IMG/VR virus record: IMGVR_UViG_3300025767_000089
Location: 1 to 29,888 of that record
Length of the DNA: 29,888 nt
Strand: one strand, 5' to 3'
DNA from: a virus
Below are positions 1 to 7,459 of the stretch, in pieces. The notes below the pieces were generated by a model that made no database searches, was not told the origin of the DNA, and saw nothing but the letters and a program-made list of their open reading frames with translations. Both the position numbers and the translations under genes were made by a program. Position 1 is the first letter of the stretch, and each line of letters opens with the position of its first letter.

Positions 1-354
1 AGTAAGTACTAAATTATTCTTTGGTAGCAAAGAGTATTTAAAGTTTGGTGTTTCGCCATCAATAAGATAGTCAAATCCAAATCTCCAATCTCTTGGCATC
101 TCATCTTTAACCTCATTAGATAAACCTTGAAGGTGTCTAATTGCAGATTCATAAAATCTAACAATAGTTCTATCAACAATATTCATTGGATCTACTTGAC
201 CTGACTTGTAATATAAGTTAGTCATATCTCCACGTTGAACATCAAATGAAGATGCCGCCAATTTCTCAACGACATGAACTTTTTGATCTAACATCTTTAA
301 GAAGTTAGTTCTATTAGTAGTATTAAAATGATCTCTTAATTTTTGAAGTGCCAT
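1..354 (-). CDS. Hypothetical phage protein, C-terminal part missing (runs off left edge)
   Basis: The reading frame opens with ATG at 354 and stays open to base 1, giving 118 residues of a longer protein. It begins MALQKLRDHFNTTNRTNF and is largely helical and charged. The stretch near the cut edge, RDWRFGFDYLIDGETP followed by LLPKNNLVLT, has the look of a folded beta-rich domain. I do not recognise a family with confidence. Unlike its upstream neighbours it has no capsid-targeting-type N terminus. The start lies one base after the TAA of the preceding gene (TAA-T-ATG), so it is translated as the next cistron of the head-internal protein operon. No Shine-Dalgarno sequence is visible. Confidence 0.75.
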   Translation of the reverse strand, partial: MALQKLRDHFNTTNRTNFLKMLDQKVHVVEKLAASSFDVQRGDMTNLYYKSGQVDPMNIVDRTIVRFYESAIRHLQGLSNEVKDEMPRDWRFGFDYLIDGETPNFKYSLLPKNNLVLT

Positions 355-355
355 A

Positions 356-1426
356 TTATGCTTTTTTAGGTTGTTCTTCCTTAGTTACATCAATTAGAGT
401 TTCAATAATTGCAATATAAGCTAAATACTTAGCTATTGTTGCAGTCCATACAATAACAGTACCTGCAAATGGTATTGTGTGAAGCGATGCTTTAAGTAGT
501 TTCTTTCCGACATCTTTCACCTCCATTTCTGTGATAACACCGATAATAGTCGCTAACGCAACAAATTTATATGGTCCCGGTGCACCTGCAACTTCTGTTG
601 CCCATACTGAAAACTTCTCTAGTGAATTACCTACAAAGTCTTTGACCTTATTTTTTACTTTATATAATAAGCTAAATGGAGGAATCTTATTTAACTTAGC
701 TGCGATTGTAGATACAAACGGTATTTTTACACCACCAGCTTCATTAAGCGTAGAAAAATCTAATTCACCTGATAGTACAGCTTCATTAATAGACTTGTAT
801 AGTCCAAGCTCCATACCGTATGGAGAAAAGCTTTCATTAGTATCTGAATCTTTGGCCGCCTTTTGCATTGCTTGTGCCATTTCTTTGTGAAAGCCACTTA
901 AAACCCAAGCTTTAAATGATTTTAGCATTTTAGTTGCATTTACAATCTCACTTGCTAATAAACTTTTATCAGTAGTACTTGCAATAGCATCTTTAATCTC
1001 AGGAGCTTTAGCCTTTCCAGCTTTAAGAGCCATTGCATAGACCTTATCATAAGCTGTTTTACATGCTTTAGCAATATTTTGTACAACAAGCTTAATTACT
1101 TTACCAACATCACCACCAATTTTGATGATCATTTGTTGTGTATCTGTTAGAGCTTGTTTACCTTTTTCTTTGGCAACCGCAACTGCTTTATCAAACTTTT
1201 CTTTAGCCTTTTGAATTAAGTTTTCTTCAATCAATGCATCATCAATAGACATTAAGTCTTCTAATAACATGTCATCAAAAAGACCGGCATCTACAAGTGC
1301 AATAGCCTCGTTGATTACTGGTTTAACTTCTTCAAATTGATTAAAAATGTTAATGTACATTGATCTCTGTTCAGCAATGACTTGAGATCTAGTTGCATAT
1401 TCTGTAAATGATAATAATGGTTGCAT
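356..1426 (-). CDS. Putative capsid-targeted protein with hydrophobic C terminus
   Basis: This 356-residue protein begins MQPLLSFTEYATRSQVIAEQ. That is a short amphipathic leader ending in I-A-E, the same I/L-x-E pattern cut by the T4 prohead protease gp21 in internal proteins. The middle (about residues 70-200) is a lysine/alanine-rich helical stretch. The C-terminal 70 residues contain two hydrophobic segments (around 293-306 and 320-348) that could enter a membrane. A packaged protein that inserts into the host membrane on delivery would fit, but that is inference. It follows the 96-residue gene with a 14-base gap and has no clear Shine-Dalgarno site. I recognise no enzyme motif. The gene call is sure; the role is not. 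Confidence 0.85.
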   Translation of the reverse strand: MQPLLSFTEYATRSQVIAEQRSMYINIFNQFEEVKPVINEAIALVDAGLFDDMLLEDLMSIDDALIEENLIQKAKEKFDKAVAVAKEKGKQALTDTQQMIIKIGGDVGKVIKLVVQNIAKACKTAYDKVYAMALKAGKAKAPEIKDAIASTTDKSLLASEIVNATKMLKSFKAWVLSGFHKEMAQAMQKAAKDSDTNESFSPYGMELGLYKSINEAVLSGELDFSTLNEAGGVKIPFVSTIAAKLNKIPPFSLLYKVKNKVKDFVGNSLEKFSVWATEVAGAPGPYKFVALATIIGVITEMEVKDVGKKLLKASLHTIPFAGTVIVWTATIAKYLAYIAIIETLIDVTKEEQPKKA

Positions 1427-1440
1427 AGTTGTATTATATA

Positions 1441-1731
1441 TTATCTGCCTTCTCTCGCATCATCAAATGCAATCATAAAGTCTTCGCCGTCCATTCTATA
1501 ATGTGCAACAATGTCTGCTAAATGATCATTCATTGCTGGATTAGAATCTTCTAGATCTTCTCCTGTGATTTCTTTATAGTTCTTAACAATAAAATCTGCA
1601 AGCGATTGTTCAGTTGGCGTTGGACCATATTCCTTTTTAATAGCCTTTAGAAAACCTCTTAGAGTTTTCATATTTTCATTTAAAGACTCACTTGTATTTA
1701 CAAAGTCTTCAAATAGTCTTACATGTTTCAT
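1441..1731 (-). CDS. Small putative capsid-targeted internal protein (96 aa)
   Basis: The N terminus MKHVRLFEDFVNTSESLNE matches the leader shared by this operon (M-K-x-V-R/K-L-F-E-x-F), and L17-N18-E19 is a candidate gp21-type cleavage site. The rest is a small, acidic, helical domain (residues 20-96) without a motif I can name. The ATG at 1731 follows the TAA of the previous gene by two bases (TAACTATG), which suggests translational coupling. The leader DNA is almost identical to that of the next gene upstream, pointing to duplication of the leader. It is probably packaged in the head and delivered to the host; this rests only on the leader and the neighbours. Confidence 0.85.
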   Translation of the reverse strand: MKHVRLFEDFVNTSESLNENMKTLRGFLKAIKKEYGPTPTEQSLADFIVKNYKEITGEDLEDSNPAMNDHLADIVAHYRMDGEDFMIAFDDAREGR

Positions 1732-1733
1732 AG

Positions 1734-1982
1734 TTATTTCTTGTATTTTTGTACAATACGTTTTAGTTTTGTATCATCTCCTTTAAGAGCAGTCGTTAAG
1801 TCTTGTTTTAGACGATCATTAAACTTAAGATCTTTAATTAGTTTCTTAGAATCAATTTTATTATCGTCAATAAAGTCTTGTACTTTATCTTGGCCTGACA
1901 TACCTGTCATTCTATGGATAGCATATGCATCAGTAGAAACCGCTTCATTTGCAAAGGCTTCAAATAGTTTTACATGTTTCAT
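1734..1982 (-). CDS. Small putative capsid-targeted internal protein (82 aa)
   Basis: This 82-residue product begins MKHVKLFEAFANEAVSTD, the operon's shared leader. The likely processing point is F-A-N-E before A14, which fits the x-x-E pattern but not strict I/L-x-E. The mature part is lysine- and aspartate-rich and helical (residues 24-82), with a basic C terminus ending in KKYKK, so nucleic-acid contact is possible. I recognise no family. The ATG at 1982 comes two bases after the TAA of the ligase-like gene. At DNA level, the 32 bases around the start differ from those of the 96-residue gene at only two positions. Confidence 0.83.
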   Translation of the reverse strand: MKHVKLFEAFANEAVSTDAYAIHRMTGMSGQDKVQDFIDDNKIDSKKLIKDLKFNDRLKQDLTTALKGDDTKLKRIVQKYKK

Positions 1983-1984
1983 AA

Positions 1985-3295
1985 TTATCTACCGTACTTA
2001 ATGATACCCATTAGCTGATTAATTGCAGCGAAAGTACCAGTAAGTTTATATATTTTACCATTATATTTGAACACCAGGCCTTCAGTTGGTATGATTGACT
2101 CAATACCTCCGATTCTTTCAAGTCTTGCAAGTTCAGCTTCGACTTTTTCGATCTGATCAATCGCTCCAGTCTTCTTGATTTTAGAAGCTTCAGTTCTAAT
2201 TTGATTATGTAGTCTTTGCATCTCAGCATCTGGAGAAGCTGCCACAAAATTAGAAGCATTCATTAAAACAACTGAACCAAATTCTAGGAATAGATCTTCA
2301 AATGGTCTAATGTTTTCTTTGTATTTAACGCCTGATTTCTTATCAAATGCTTTAACCGCTTCCATGCCTTCTTTACCAACGACATTTGTCATTTCTCTAA
2401 AGTTCATAAAAGACTTATTGCTAAATGCCCATCTTTGTAAAAGACCTTCTTTAGCATCTTGTGCAATATTAGGGAATGTTTTATCAATCTCTTCTCTCCA
2501 CCACATTTCATGATATTTAGAAACCTCATCAGAACCTTTAAGATTGTACCTGCTTTGTAGATCATCAATCTTTTTCATAAAGTAAGGAAGCTTATCATCA
2601 AATTTTACATCCTTTCTAAGTTTTAACACTTGTGGTGGAATAATATTGAATACTTTACCAGCTCTTGCATTTACCTTATCTAAGAGGTTTGCAATTTCTT
2701 TAGCCGATCTAGGGCCCATATCACCTGTAATATTACCATTGCCATCAGTCTCTTTGATACCGTGGAATTGAATAATATCTCTATCGTAATTGATTACGTT
2801 AGGATTCTTTGAGTAGATAAGCTCCATGTTCATGAAGTTCTTACCGTCGTTAAAGTATTTTTCTTGATCTTGAGCACTAAGCTTTGTTAGAGATCTAGAT
2901 AAATCTTGAGCCGCAAATGTAAATGTATCTCTTACCATTTCAGATGGATGATCTTTAAACATTTGTGTAATTTGATCTAGATTAATTGGATCCTTAAGCT
3001 GCGTTTTATTTCTAGCAAAAAAAGCTTGACCATCTTTTACTGTAGCAAATACATTTTGACCATCGGTCTTTTCAGTTGCTTCTTCTTCAAAGTTCATTTC
3101 ACCTTGAAGTCCAGCTGTGATAAACTTTCTAAAGTCATCAAACGTAAGATCTTTATCGTCGAACGGGTGCATCATGTGACCCGCTGCACCACCTTCTATA
3201 ACAAGTTGAGAATCTCTCCATTCATTTAGATCACGGTGTGCCCCTTCAAGTGCCCTTTCAAGCAAAAATTCATTAAAAGAAACAAGTAATTTCAT
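1985..3295 (-). CDS. Capsid-targeted nucleotidyltransferase of the RNA/DNA ligase type
   Basis: This 436-residue protein carries the core signature of covalent nucleotidyltransferases. Motif I is E75-K76-T-D-G, with K76 the expected AMP-accepting lysine. It is followed by an FFARNK stretch with R95, then an E158 motif III (NMELIY), motif IV E404-G-L-V-F-K409 and a motif V-like K416-L-T-G. About 245 mostly helical residues sit between motifs III and IV, which is long for an RNA ligase. The first 13 residues, MKLLVSFNEFLLE, resemble the leader of the other head-internal proteins, with L-L-E as a cleavage site. Related proteins occur in marine T4-type phages, to my knowledge without a tested function. 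A role in sealing RNA or DNA ends soon after delivery is inference. It shares one base with the upstream gene (TAATG). Confidence 0.85.
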   Translation of the reverse strand: MKLLVSFNEFLLERALEGAHRDLNEWRDSQLVIEGGAAGHMMHPFDDKDLTFDDFRKFITAGLQGEMNFEEEATEKTDGQNVFATVKDGQAFFARNKTQLKDPINLDQITQMFKDHPSEMVRDTFTFAAQDLSRSLTKLSAQDQEKYFNDGKNFMNMELIYSKNPNVINYDRDIIQFHGIKETDGNGNITGDMGPRSAKEIANLLDKVNARAGKVFNIIPPQVLKLRKDVKFDDKLPYFMKKIDDLQSRYNLKGSDEVSKYHEMWWREEIDKTFPNIAQDAKEGLLQRWAFSNKSFMNFREMTNVVGKEGMEAVKAFDKKSGVKYKENIRPFEDLFLEFGSVVLMNASNFVAASPDAEMQRLHNQIRTEASKIKKTGAIDQIEKVEAELARLERIGGIESIIPTEGLVFKYNGKIYKLTGTFAAINQLMGIIKYGR

Positions 3296-3759
3296 TATCT
3301 AAACTTTTTAACTTGTCTTTCGATTTCTTTTCTAACTTCTGCAATAATACCAGGAGCTCTAAATGAACCTCCGATATCATTCGCATCAAATTCAGCTGAA
3401 GCTAAAATCTCTTCCATCTGCTCCTTTACTCTTTTAACTAACGCAGCTCTTCTTTCGTCTTCGTCGTCTGAAATAGTACCGTCAGCTTTAGCTTCAGTAA
3501 CATCTATACCTTCAACAAAAAGTGTTTGACCGCCTTTGTCTTCAACATGTACAGTTGCTTTAGGGTATTCTTTCTTTAATTGATTAAATGCAGCAGGAAC
3601 TATTTGAGGAGTTCCAACTAATTCTTGTTTAACTACTTTACCATTTTCAATTACAACAAGAGTTACCGGGTAACTTCCTTTCTTTGCAGCGTTATGAATC
3701 TTAGATAGTTTAGCTTCATCAATATCGTGAAAGCTTTCGTATAATCTTACTTTTTTCAT
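3295..3759 (-). CDS. Putative capsid-targeted internal protein (154 aa)
   Basis: It begins MKKVRLYESFHDIDEAKLSK, and I13-D14-E15 is a good gp21-type cleavage site. The mature protein has a compact alpha/beta-looking domain (about residues 28-88: a VTLVVIENGKVVKQ strand pair, then a helix, then ATVHVEDKGG), an acidic linker (TISDDEDERR) and a basic helical tail ending QVKKFR. I recall similar small domains in marine phage internal proteins but cannot name a function. Its start is 10 bases after the TAA of the 102-residue gene. Its stop overlaps the ATG of the ligase-like gene by one base, so the two are probably co-translated. Confidence 0.85.
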   Translation of the reverse strand: MKKVRLYESFHDIDEAKLSKIHNAAKKGSYPVTLVVIENGKVVKQELVGTPQIVPAAFNQLKKEYPKATVHVEDKGGQTLFVEGIDVTEAKADGTISDDEDERRAALVKRVKEQMEEILASAEFDANDIGGSFRAPGIIAEVRKEIERQVKKFR

Positions 3760-3769
3760 AGTGTTTATA

Positions 3770-4078
3770 TTAAAAGAACATAGCGTTCCAAGTAATACCT
3801 ATAGTCGCTTCTGTTTCTCCTTTTTTTGGTTTTTTATTGTTGTATTCGCTTTCAGTTTCTTTGGTAATTGCAACCCATTTTCCACCCTTCTTTTTTACAT
3901 CAACTAAAACACTTCTATTAGTTGAAGAGCTATTATCAGAGAAATCTTGACCAATAGCATCTTGAAGATCTTTAACCTTTGAAGGGTCTTGATCCTTCAT
4001 AGTATATGCTAGAGCTTTCTGATCTGAAGAGCTCATTGCTTCATTAGTAAAGTCTTCGAATAGTTTTACCTTTCTCAT
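3770..4078 (-). CDS. Small putative capsid-targeted internal protein (102 aa)
   Basis: The N terminus MRKVKLFEDFTNEAMSSS matches the shared leader, with T-N-E before A14 as the likely cut point. The remainder has a helical part (residues 20-48), a serine/asparagine-rich turn and a basic strand-rich half (VLVDVKKKGGKWVAITK), then a KKPKKGE segment and a hydrophobic end. No family is recognised. It sits 12 bases after the stop of the 106/101-residue gene, with an A-rich leader (AATAATAATACA) and no Shine-Dalgarno sequence. Packaging in the head is inferred from the leader peptide only. Confidence 0.83.
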   Translation of the reverse strand: MRKVKLFEDFTNEAMSSSDQKALAYTMKDQDPSKVKDLQDAIGQDFSDNSSSTNRSVLVDVKKKGGKWVAITKETESEYNNKKPKKGETEATIGITWNAMFF

Positions 4079-4090
4079 TGTATTATTATT

Positions 4091-4396
4091 TTATTTTGAC
4101 CAAGGGTGATTTCTTTTAACCATGTCGAACGCATTAATTAAACCTAAGACATCTCTATCTTTTTCTGAGTGATAAACTAAACCTTCATCTTTAAAGTATT
4201 TCCAAAAAGATTCACCAGAGCCTTTGCGGTGACCATACTCAACATCGTTCTTCTTGTCGTATGTAACTACATTATCTTTGTGAAGCTTCTTAAAAGCGTC
4301 TACAAACTCTCTGTATTCATAACCTATTAGTTCATTGTGAGTATTAAACACAGAACCTTCAGTAATAAATTCGTTAAGTGGTCTTATATGTTTCAT
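4091..4396 (-). CDS. Small putative capsid-targeted internal protein (101 aa)
   Basis: I take ATG at 4396 as the start, giving MKHIRPLNEFITEGSVFN. This is the shared leader with I11-T12-E13 before G14, close to the T4 internal-protein pattern. A longer reading from a TTG at 4411 would add five residues in front of this leader and reach into the terminator tail, so I reject it. The body (residues 19-101) is rich in tyrosine, lysine and aspartate and helical, with no motif I know. It is the first gene after an intrinsic terminator that ends only about a dozen bases before its start codon. It must therefore be expressed by read-through or from a promoter I cannot see. Confidence 0.82.
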   Translation of the reverse strand: MKHIRPLNEFITEGSVFNTHNELIGYEYREFVDAFKKLHKDNVVTYDKKNDVEYGHRKGSGESFWKYFKDEGLVYHSEKDRDVLGLINAFDMVKRNHPWSK

Positions 4397-4409
4397 ATGG
4401 CTAATATAC

Positions 4410-4440
4410 AAAAAAAGAAAGACCTGGAAAAATCCAGGTC
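4410..4440 (-). terminator. Rho-independent terminator (bidirectional)
   Basis: An 8-base-pair stem (GACCTGGA with TCCAGGTC, 4421-4440) closes a four-base loop. On the minus strand it is followed by the run TTTCTTTTTTT (4420-4410). On the plus strand the stem is followed by AACTTTTTT, so it could also stop the opposite direction. It lies 15 bases after the stop of the 472-residue gene and just before the next gene, inside the head-internal operon. Confidence 0.88.
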
Positions 4441-4455
4441 AACTTTTTTATAAAT

Positions 4456-5874
4456 TTATTTAAGTTTTTTAGAGGCTAGATCTTTATCCCTCTTAGCTAC
4501 ATTATCTAAGTAAGAACCGTCTCCCCAGAATTTAACAACTAGTTCAGTCTGAGTAGTTGAGTGCATTCCTGGTTTGTAAACTGCTATATCTTTTAGTTTT
4601 TTATTAGAATCAATCTCTTTCTTCATGAAGTCAAGTGCTTGTGCTTCGCTTCTAAATTTGTTTAAATGAGAAACGCCGTCGCTATAAACAACTTCGTAGT
4701 TTTCGTTAAGATTTACAGACTCAAACGCTGGAACTAATTGAGAGTTGTTATACACATCAACCATATACCATTTACCATCTCTTTCATCAAATAGATAAAC
4801 ATATTCTGCACCATTTGCATCAGCGTCTTTAATATATTTTCTAATATTATTAACTTTACCCTTTAGTGGTTTTAAGTCATTTGGTCCACCATAAAAATTC
4901 ATTTTATCAACGTTAAGCTCTAAACCAGAGTTATCACCCTTGCTTATAACAGTATCTACGTTATCTCCTTTTTTGTAACCTTTTTTAATTAGAGAAAGCA
5001 TATGCTCTGGGTATGAATCATAATGAGTGTATACCGATGCAATATCACCTGATTTATAGATCTTACCAAATTGACCTCTTGTTCCTTCGTTAATTACTGT
5101 TTCGATTTTAACTGATTCGTTAAAAGAAGTATTAAACGCATTCATTAATTGTTCAGCAACTTTAGTTTGACCAATTGAATCTAAGTACATTGCAGTGCCT
5201 TCAACAATTGCTATTCCATTATAATTAGCTGCGTGAGTAATTTCAGAAATACTATTTTGAATCATTTCAGTTAGTTTACCAACTGAAACTTTAATGATTG
5301 CATTATTTAATTCAGCAACCTTAACTTCAACTGGGAAAAGTCTACCTTTCATTTTACCTGCAGTTGCTGGAACCTCTCTCGAGAAGTTAGCATCTTCCAT
5401 TGCAAGTGAATATAGCTTCTTAATTGCACCGATGTGATGTATTGCAGGAACGCCTACTGCGTTTTTACCTAAAGCCGGATGTGCTTCAAAGAATTTAGCG
5501 TATTTGTTCATCACTTTCTTTGCATCTCTTTTACCAGTGACTACAACTGCTTCAGAAACTTCTTCTACTTCTGTAGATTCATCTTTCTTATCTTTCTTAT
5601 CTTTGTACTTATACTTCTTATAAAGCTCGTCATAATCAGCATCGTCCTTTTCGTGATCTGAAATAGCCTCGTTTTCAGCGTTAAGTTCTTTTAAAAATTT
5701 AGCTTGATCTTCTTCAGATAGTTCAGAAATTTTAGAAACGTTATACTTAGCTAAAAGTTCATTATATTCAGATACTGAAGCTTCTCTTTTAGTTGCCATT
5801 TCTTTTTGTGCTTCCTCTTCTCTTAGTTGATTTTGTAGCTGAGAGAAAGACTTAAAGTTATGAATCTTTTCCAT
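4456..5874 (-). CDS. Putative capsid-targeted polyprotein-like internal protein
   Basis: This 472-residue protein starts MEKIHNFKSFSQLQNQLRE, a leader-like peptide with L17-R18-E19. A coiled-coil region (20-85) and a lysine/acidic linker (about 86-108) follow. Then comes a helical domain (113-250), a domain starting after I261-N-E263 that contains VYTHYDSYPEH (281-291), and a last domain after L389-N-E391. The second domain resembles a family of small stand-alone phage proteins with a CHWDGYPEH-type motif (from memory, moderate confidence). Two internal I/L-x-E sites at domain borders, each preceded by an F-E/N-S stretch like the leader, suggest the prohead protease could release separate mature pieces. 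A scaffold/core role is an alternative. A terminator follows the gene, and a candidate late promoter precedes it. Confidence 0.85.
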   Translation of the reverse strand: MEKIHNFKSFSQLQNQLREEEAQKEMATKREASVSEYNELLAKYNVSKISELSEEDQAKFLKELNAENEAISDHEKDDADYDELYKKYKYKDKKDKKDESTEVEEVSEAVVVTGKRDAKKVMNKYAKFFEAHPALGKNAVGVPAIHHIGAIKKLYSLAMEDANFSREVPATAGKMKGRLFPVEVKVAELNNAIIKVSVGKLTEMIQNSISEITHAANYNGIAIVEGTAMYLDSIGQTKVAEQLMNAFNTSFNESVKIETVINEGTRGQFGKIYKSGDIASVYTHYDSYPEHMLSLIKKGYKKGDNVDTVISKGDNSGLELNVDKMNFYGGPNDLKPLKGKVNNIRKYIKDADANGAEYVYLFDERDGKWYMVDVYNNSQLVPAFESVNLNENYEVVYSDGVSHLNKFRSEAQALDFMKKEIDSNKKLKDIAVYKPGMHSTTQTELVVKFWGDGSYLDNVAKRDKDLASKKLK

Positions 5875-5889
5875 GTTATTGGATTATTT

Positions 5890-5924
5890 TATTTTTATAG
5901 TATAATACCTTGTTTTTATATATC
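5890..5924 (-). promoter_or_regulatory. Candidate promoter before the 472-residue gene
   Basis: Reading the minus strand, GATATATAA (5924-5916, including the uvsW stop codon) is followed by TATAAAAATA (5899-5890), then 15 bases to the ATG at 5874. The second box is close to the T4 late promoter TATAAATA. The first is one of four exact copies of this 9-mer at gene leaders in the window. It marks the switch from the recombination genes to the head-internal genes, where a change of timing is expected. Not tested. Confidence 0.4.
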
Positions 5925-7430
5925 TCCATCAAAACTAACTTTTTTAATCTTATACTTAAACTTTTCTTGACGGTATATTTTTTGTCTGGCTTTGCCATGG
6001 CGATATAAATAGTTTTCCCAATCATCGAATCTAATATCATCTACAAAGTCTATAATGTTGACTGAATCCTTAGACTCATGCTGCCTTAAACCACGACCAA
6101 TTGACTGGCGAATAATAACTTCAGATTTGAATGATTCTGTAAAGAATATGTTGTGAATCTTCTTAATAGAGATACCAGTTGAGAAGGTACCATAAGAGGC
6201 TACAATAACGACTTCATCACCAGCTTCCATTTTCTTTTTGTATTCTTCTCTAATATCTTTATCAGTTCCACCGTCAACATAATATACTTTTTTGTCAGAT
6301 CTTTGTCTTAACATTTCGTACAACTTTTTACCATGTTCAATTCTATGGAAAAGCACTAGAGAGTTCTTAGGTACTTTAGCAATAATCTTAGTTATAAAGT
6401 TTATTCTACCAGTTGAATTGATAACATAATTTTGTTCTAATGAGAATACATCTTTAGATTCATATTTGTTTGTTGCTAGTTCCATGAAAGCTTGCTTTGA
6501 AGCCTCAGGCGCATAGCTCATTTCAATAACTCTAACATTACAGCCTGCAATATGCCCTTCTTTTTGTAAGAAGTTTGCTTTAACCTCAGTGATTAGAGGT
6601 CCAGTTTGGCTCATTAGTGTTAATTTATCAAGTGAGTTCTCTTTTGGAATAGTACCAGAAAGACCGTATCTATACTTTGCATTTCTACATTTCTGCAAAA
6701 TGGTCTTAATCGAGTTTGATTTAGCTTTGTGAGTTTCATCTACAATTACAGCCTCAAAATCATCAAAGAATTCTTTTGGTTTCTTAACCAGCGATTGATA
6801 AGTTCCAATTACAATATTTCTATTTGTCTTAATCTTTTGACCAGAATAGATTTGTTGAATCATCATCTTGACTCTGTTCTCATGATTATATTCACCAAAG
6901 TCTTCAGTTGCTTGAACAACTAAAGAAACATTAGGTACAATAAAAAGAATCTTCTTGGCCTTTTCTTTTTCTAACATGTATGCAACTGTTAGAAACGATA
7001 TTAGTGTTTTACCAGCTGATGTTGCAAGTTCAGATAAAGATCTTCTAAATTTAAGAATGTTAAACGCAGCTTCAATTTGGTAATCTCTAGGAGTAATTCC
7101 ATCAGGGTGTCCATCAAAAAAGTCCATAGCCCATGATTCAAATGATTCAGCTGAAATATCTTTATCAAATATTCTAGTGACACCATTGATTTTAATATCG
7201 AAACGATACTGCTTACATATTTTAGTAACTTCTTGCCATAACCCAGCTGGAATCCATTTGTCATCCTTAACATATGAAACATAACCGTCCCATATACCCT
7301 TCTTAACTAATGGATTAAATCTCCAACTCTCAATTCTTCGAGTTAGAGAAATATTCAACTGTTCTAGTTCAAGTTCAGTAGCATCATCAATTCTTAAAAA
7401 TTGATTGTCTTCTGTTAACGTTAGCTCCAT
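5916..7430 (-). CDS. uvsW: UvsW-type superfamily 2 DNA helicase
   Basis: The 504-residue length is essentially that of T4 UvsW. Superfamily 2 motifs are all visible. They include a Q-motif-like R-D-Y-Q (115-118), Walker A A-T-S-A-G-K-T (136-142), motif Ia IVPNVSL (164-170), motif II D231-E-T-H, motif III S258-G-T and motif VI Q442-S-I-G-R-G-L-R. In T4, UvsW unwinds branched DNA and R-loops, drives branch migration and helps shift replication from origin-dependent to recombination-dependent initiation. The N-terminal 110 residues correspond to the substrate-binding domain. It follows the UvsY-like gene after 29 bases, keeping the T4 partnership although the gene order differs. No frameshift or missing motif is seen. 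Confidence 0.95.
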   Translation of the reverse strand: MELTLTEDNQFLRIDDATELELEQLNISLTRRIESWRFNPLVKKGIWDGYVSYVKDDKWIPAGLWQEVTKICKQYRFDIKINGVTRIFDKDISAESFESWAMDFFDGHPDGITPRDYQIEAAFNILKFRRSLSELATSAGKTLISFLTVAYMLEKEKAKKILFIVPNVSLVVQATEDFGEYNHENRVKMMIQQIYSGQKIKTNRNIVIGTYQSLVKKPKEFFDDFEAVIVDETHKAKSNSIKTILQKCRNAKYRYGLSGTIPKENSLDKLTLMSQTGPLITEVKANFLQKEGHIAGCNVRVIEMSYAPEASKQAFMELATNKYESKDVFSLEQNYVINSTGRINFITKIIAKVPKNSLVLFHRIEHGKKLYEMLRQRSDKKVYYVDGGTDKDIREEYKKKMEAGDEVVIVASYGTFSTGISIKKIHNIFFTESFKSEVIIRQSIGRGLRQHESKDSVNIIDFVDDIRFDDWENYLYRHGKARQKIYRQEKFKYKIKKVSFDGDI

Positions 7431-7459
7431 TCATAAGGCGCTGTGTTTTTTCTCGCAGT

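Noticed and set aside
1-354. Second ligase-like protein at the left edge (FGFDY and LVLT resemble motif III surroundings)
   Set aside because: No K-x-D-G motif is visible in the part available, so the likeness is too thin to call.
531-890. Open frame on the plus strand (119 residues)
   Set aside because: It lies wholly opposite the 356-residue cargo gene and has no leader or plausible composition. The same holds for other plus-strand frames such as 8218-8547, 15288-15602, 16135-16527 and 26550-26828.
2011-2259. Minus-strand frame inside the ligase-like gene (82 residues)
   Set aside because: It is out of frame within the conserved C-terminal motifs IV and V and is Leu/Lys-rich, as expected for a shifted frame. 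Similar shadows at 7001-7282, 12742-12975 and 22739-22978 are rejected for the same reason.
4397-4411. Upstream TTG start extending the 101-residue cargo protein by five residues
   Set aside because: It lies at the end of the terminator U run and would place MYISH before the conserved leader; ATG at 4396 puts the leader at the N terminus as in all the neighbours.
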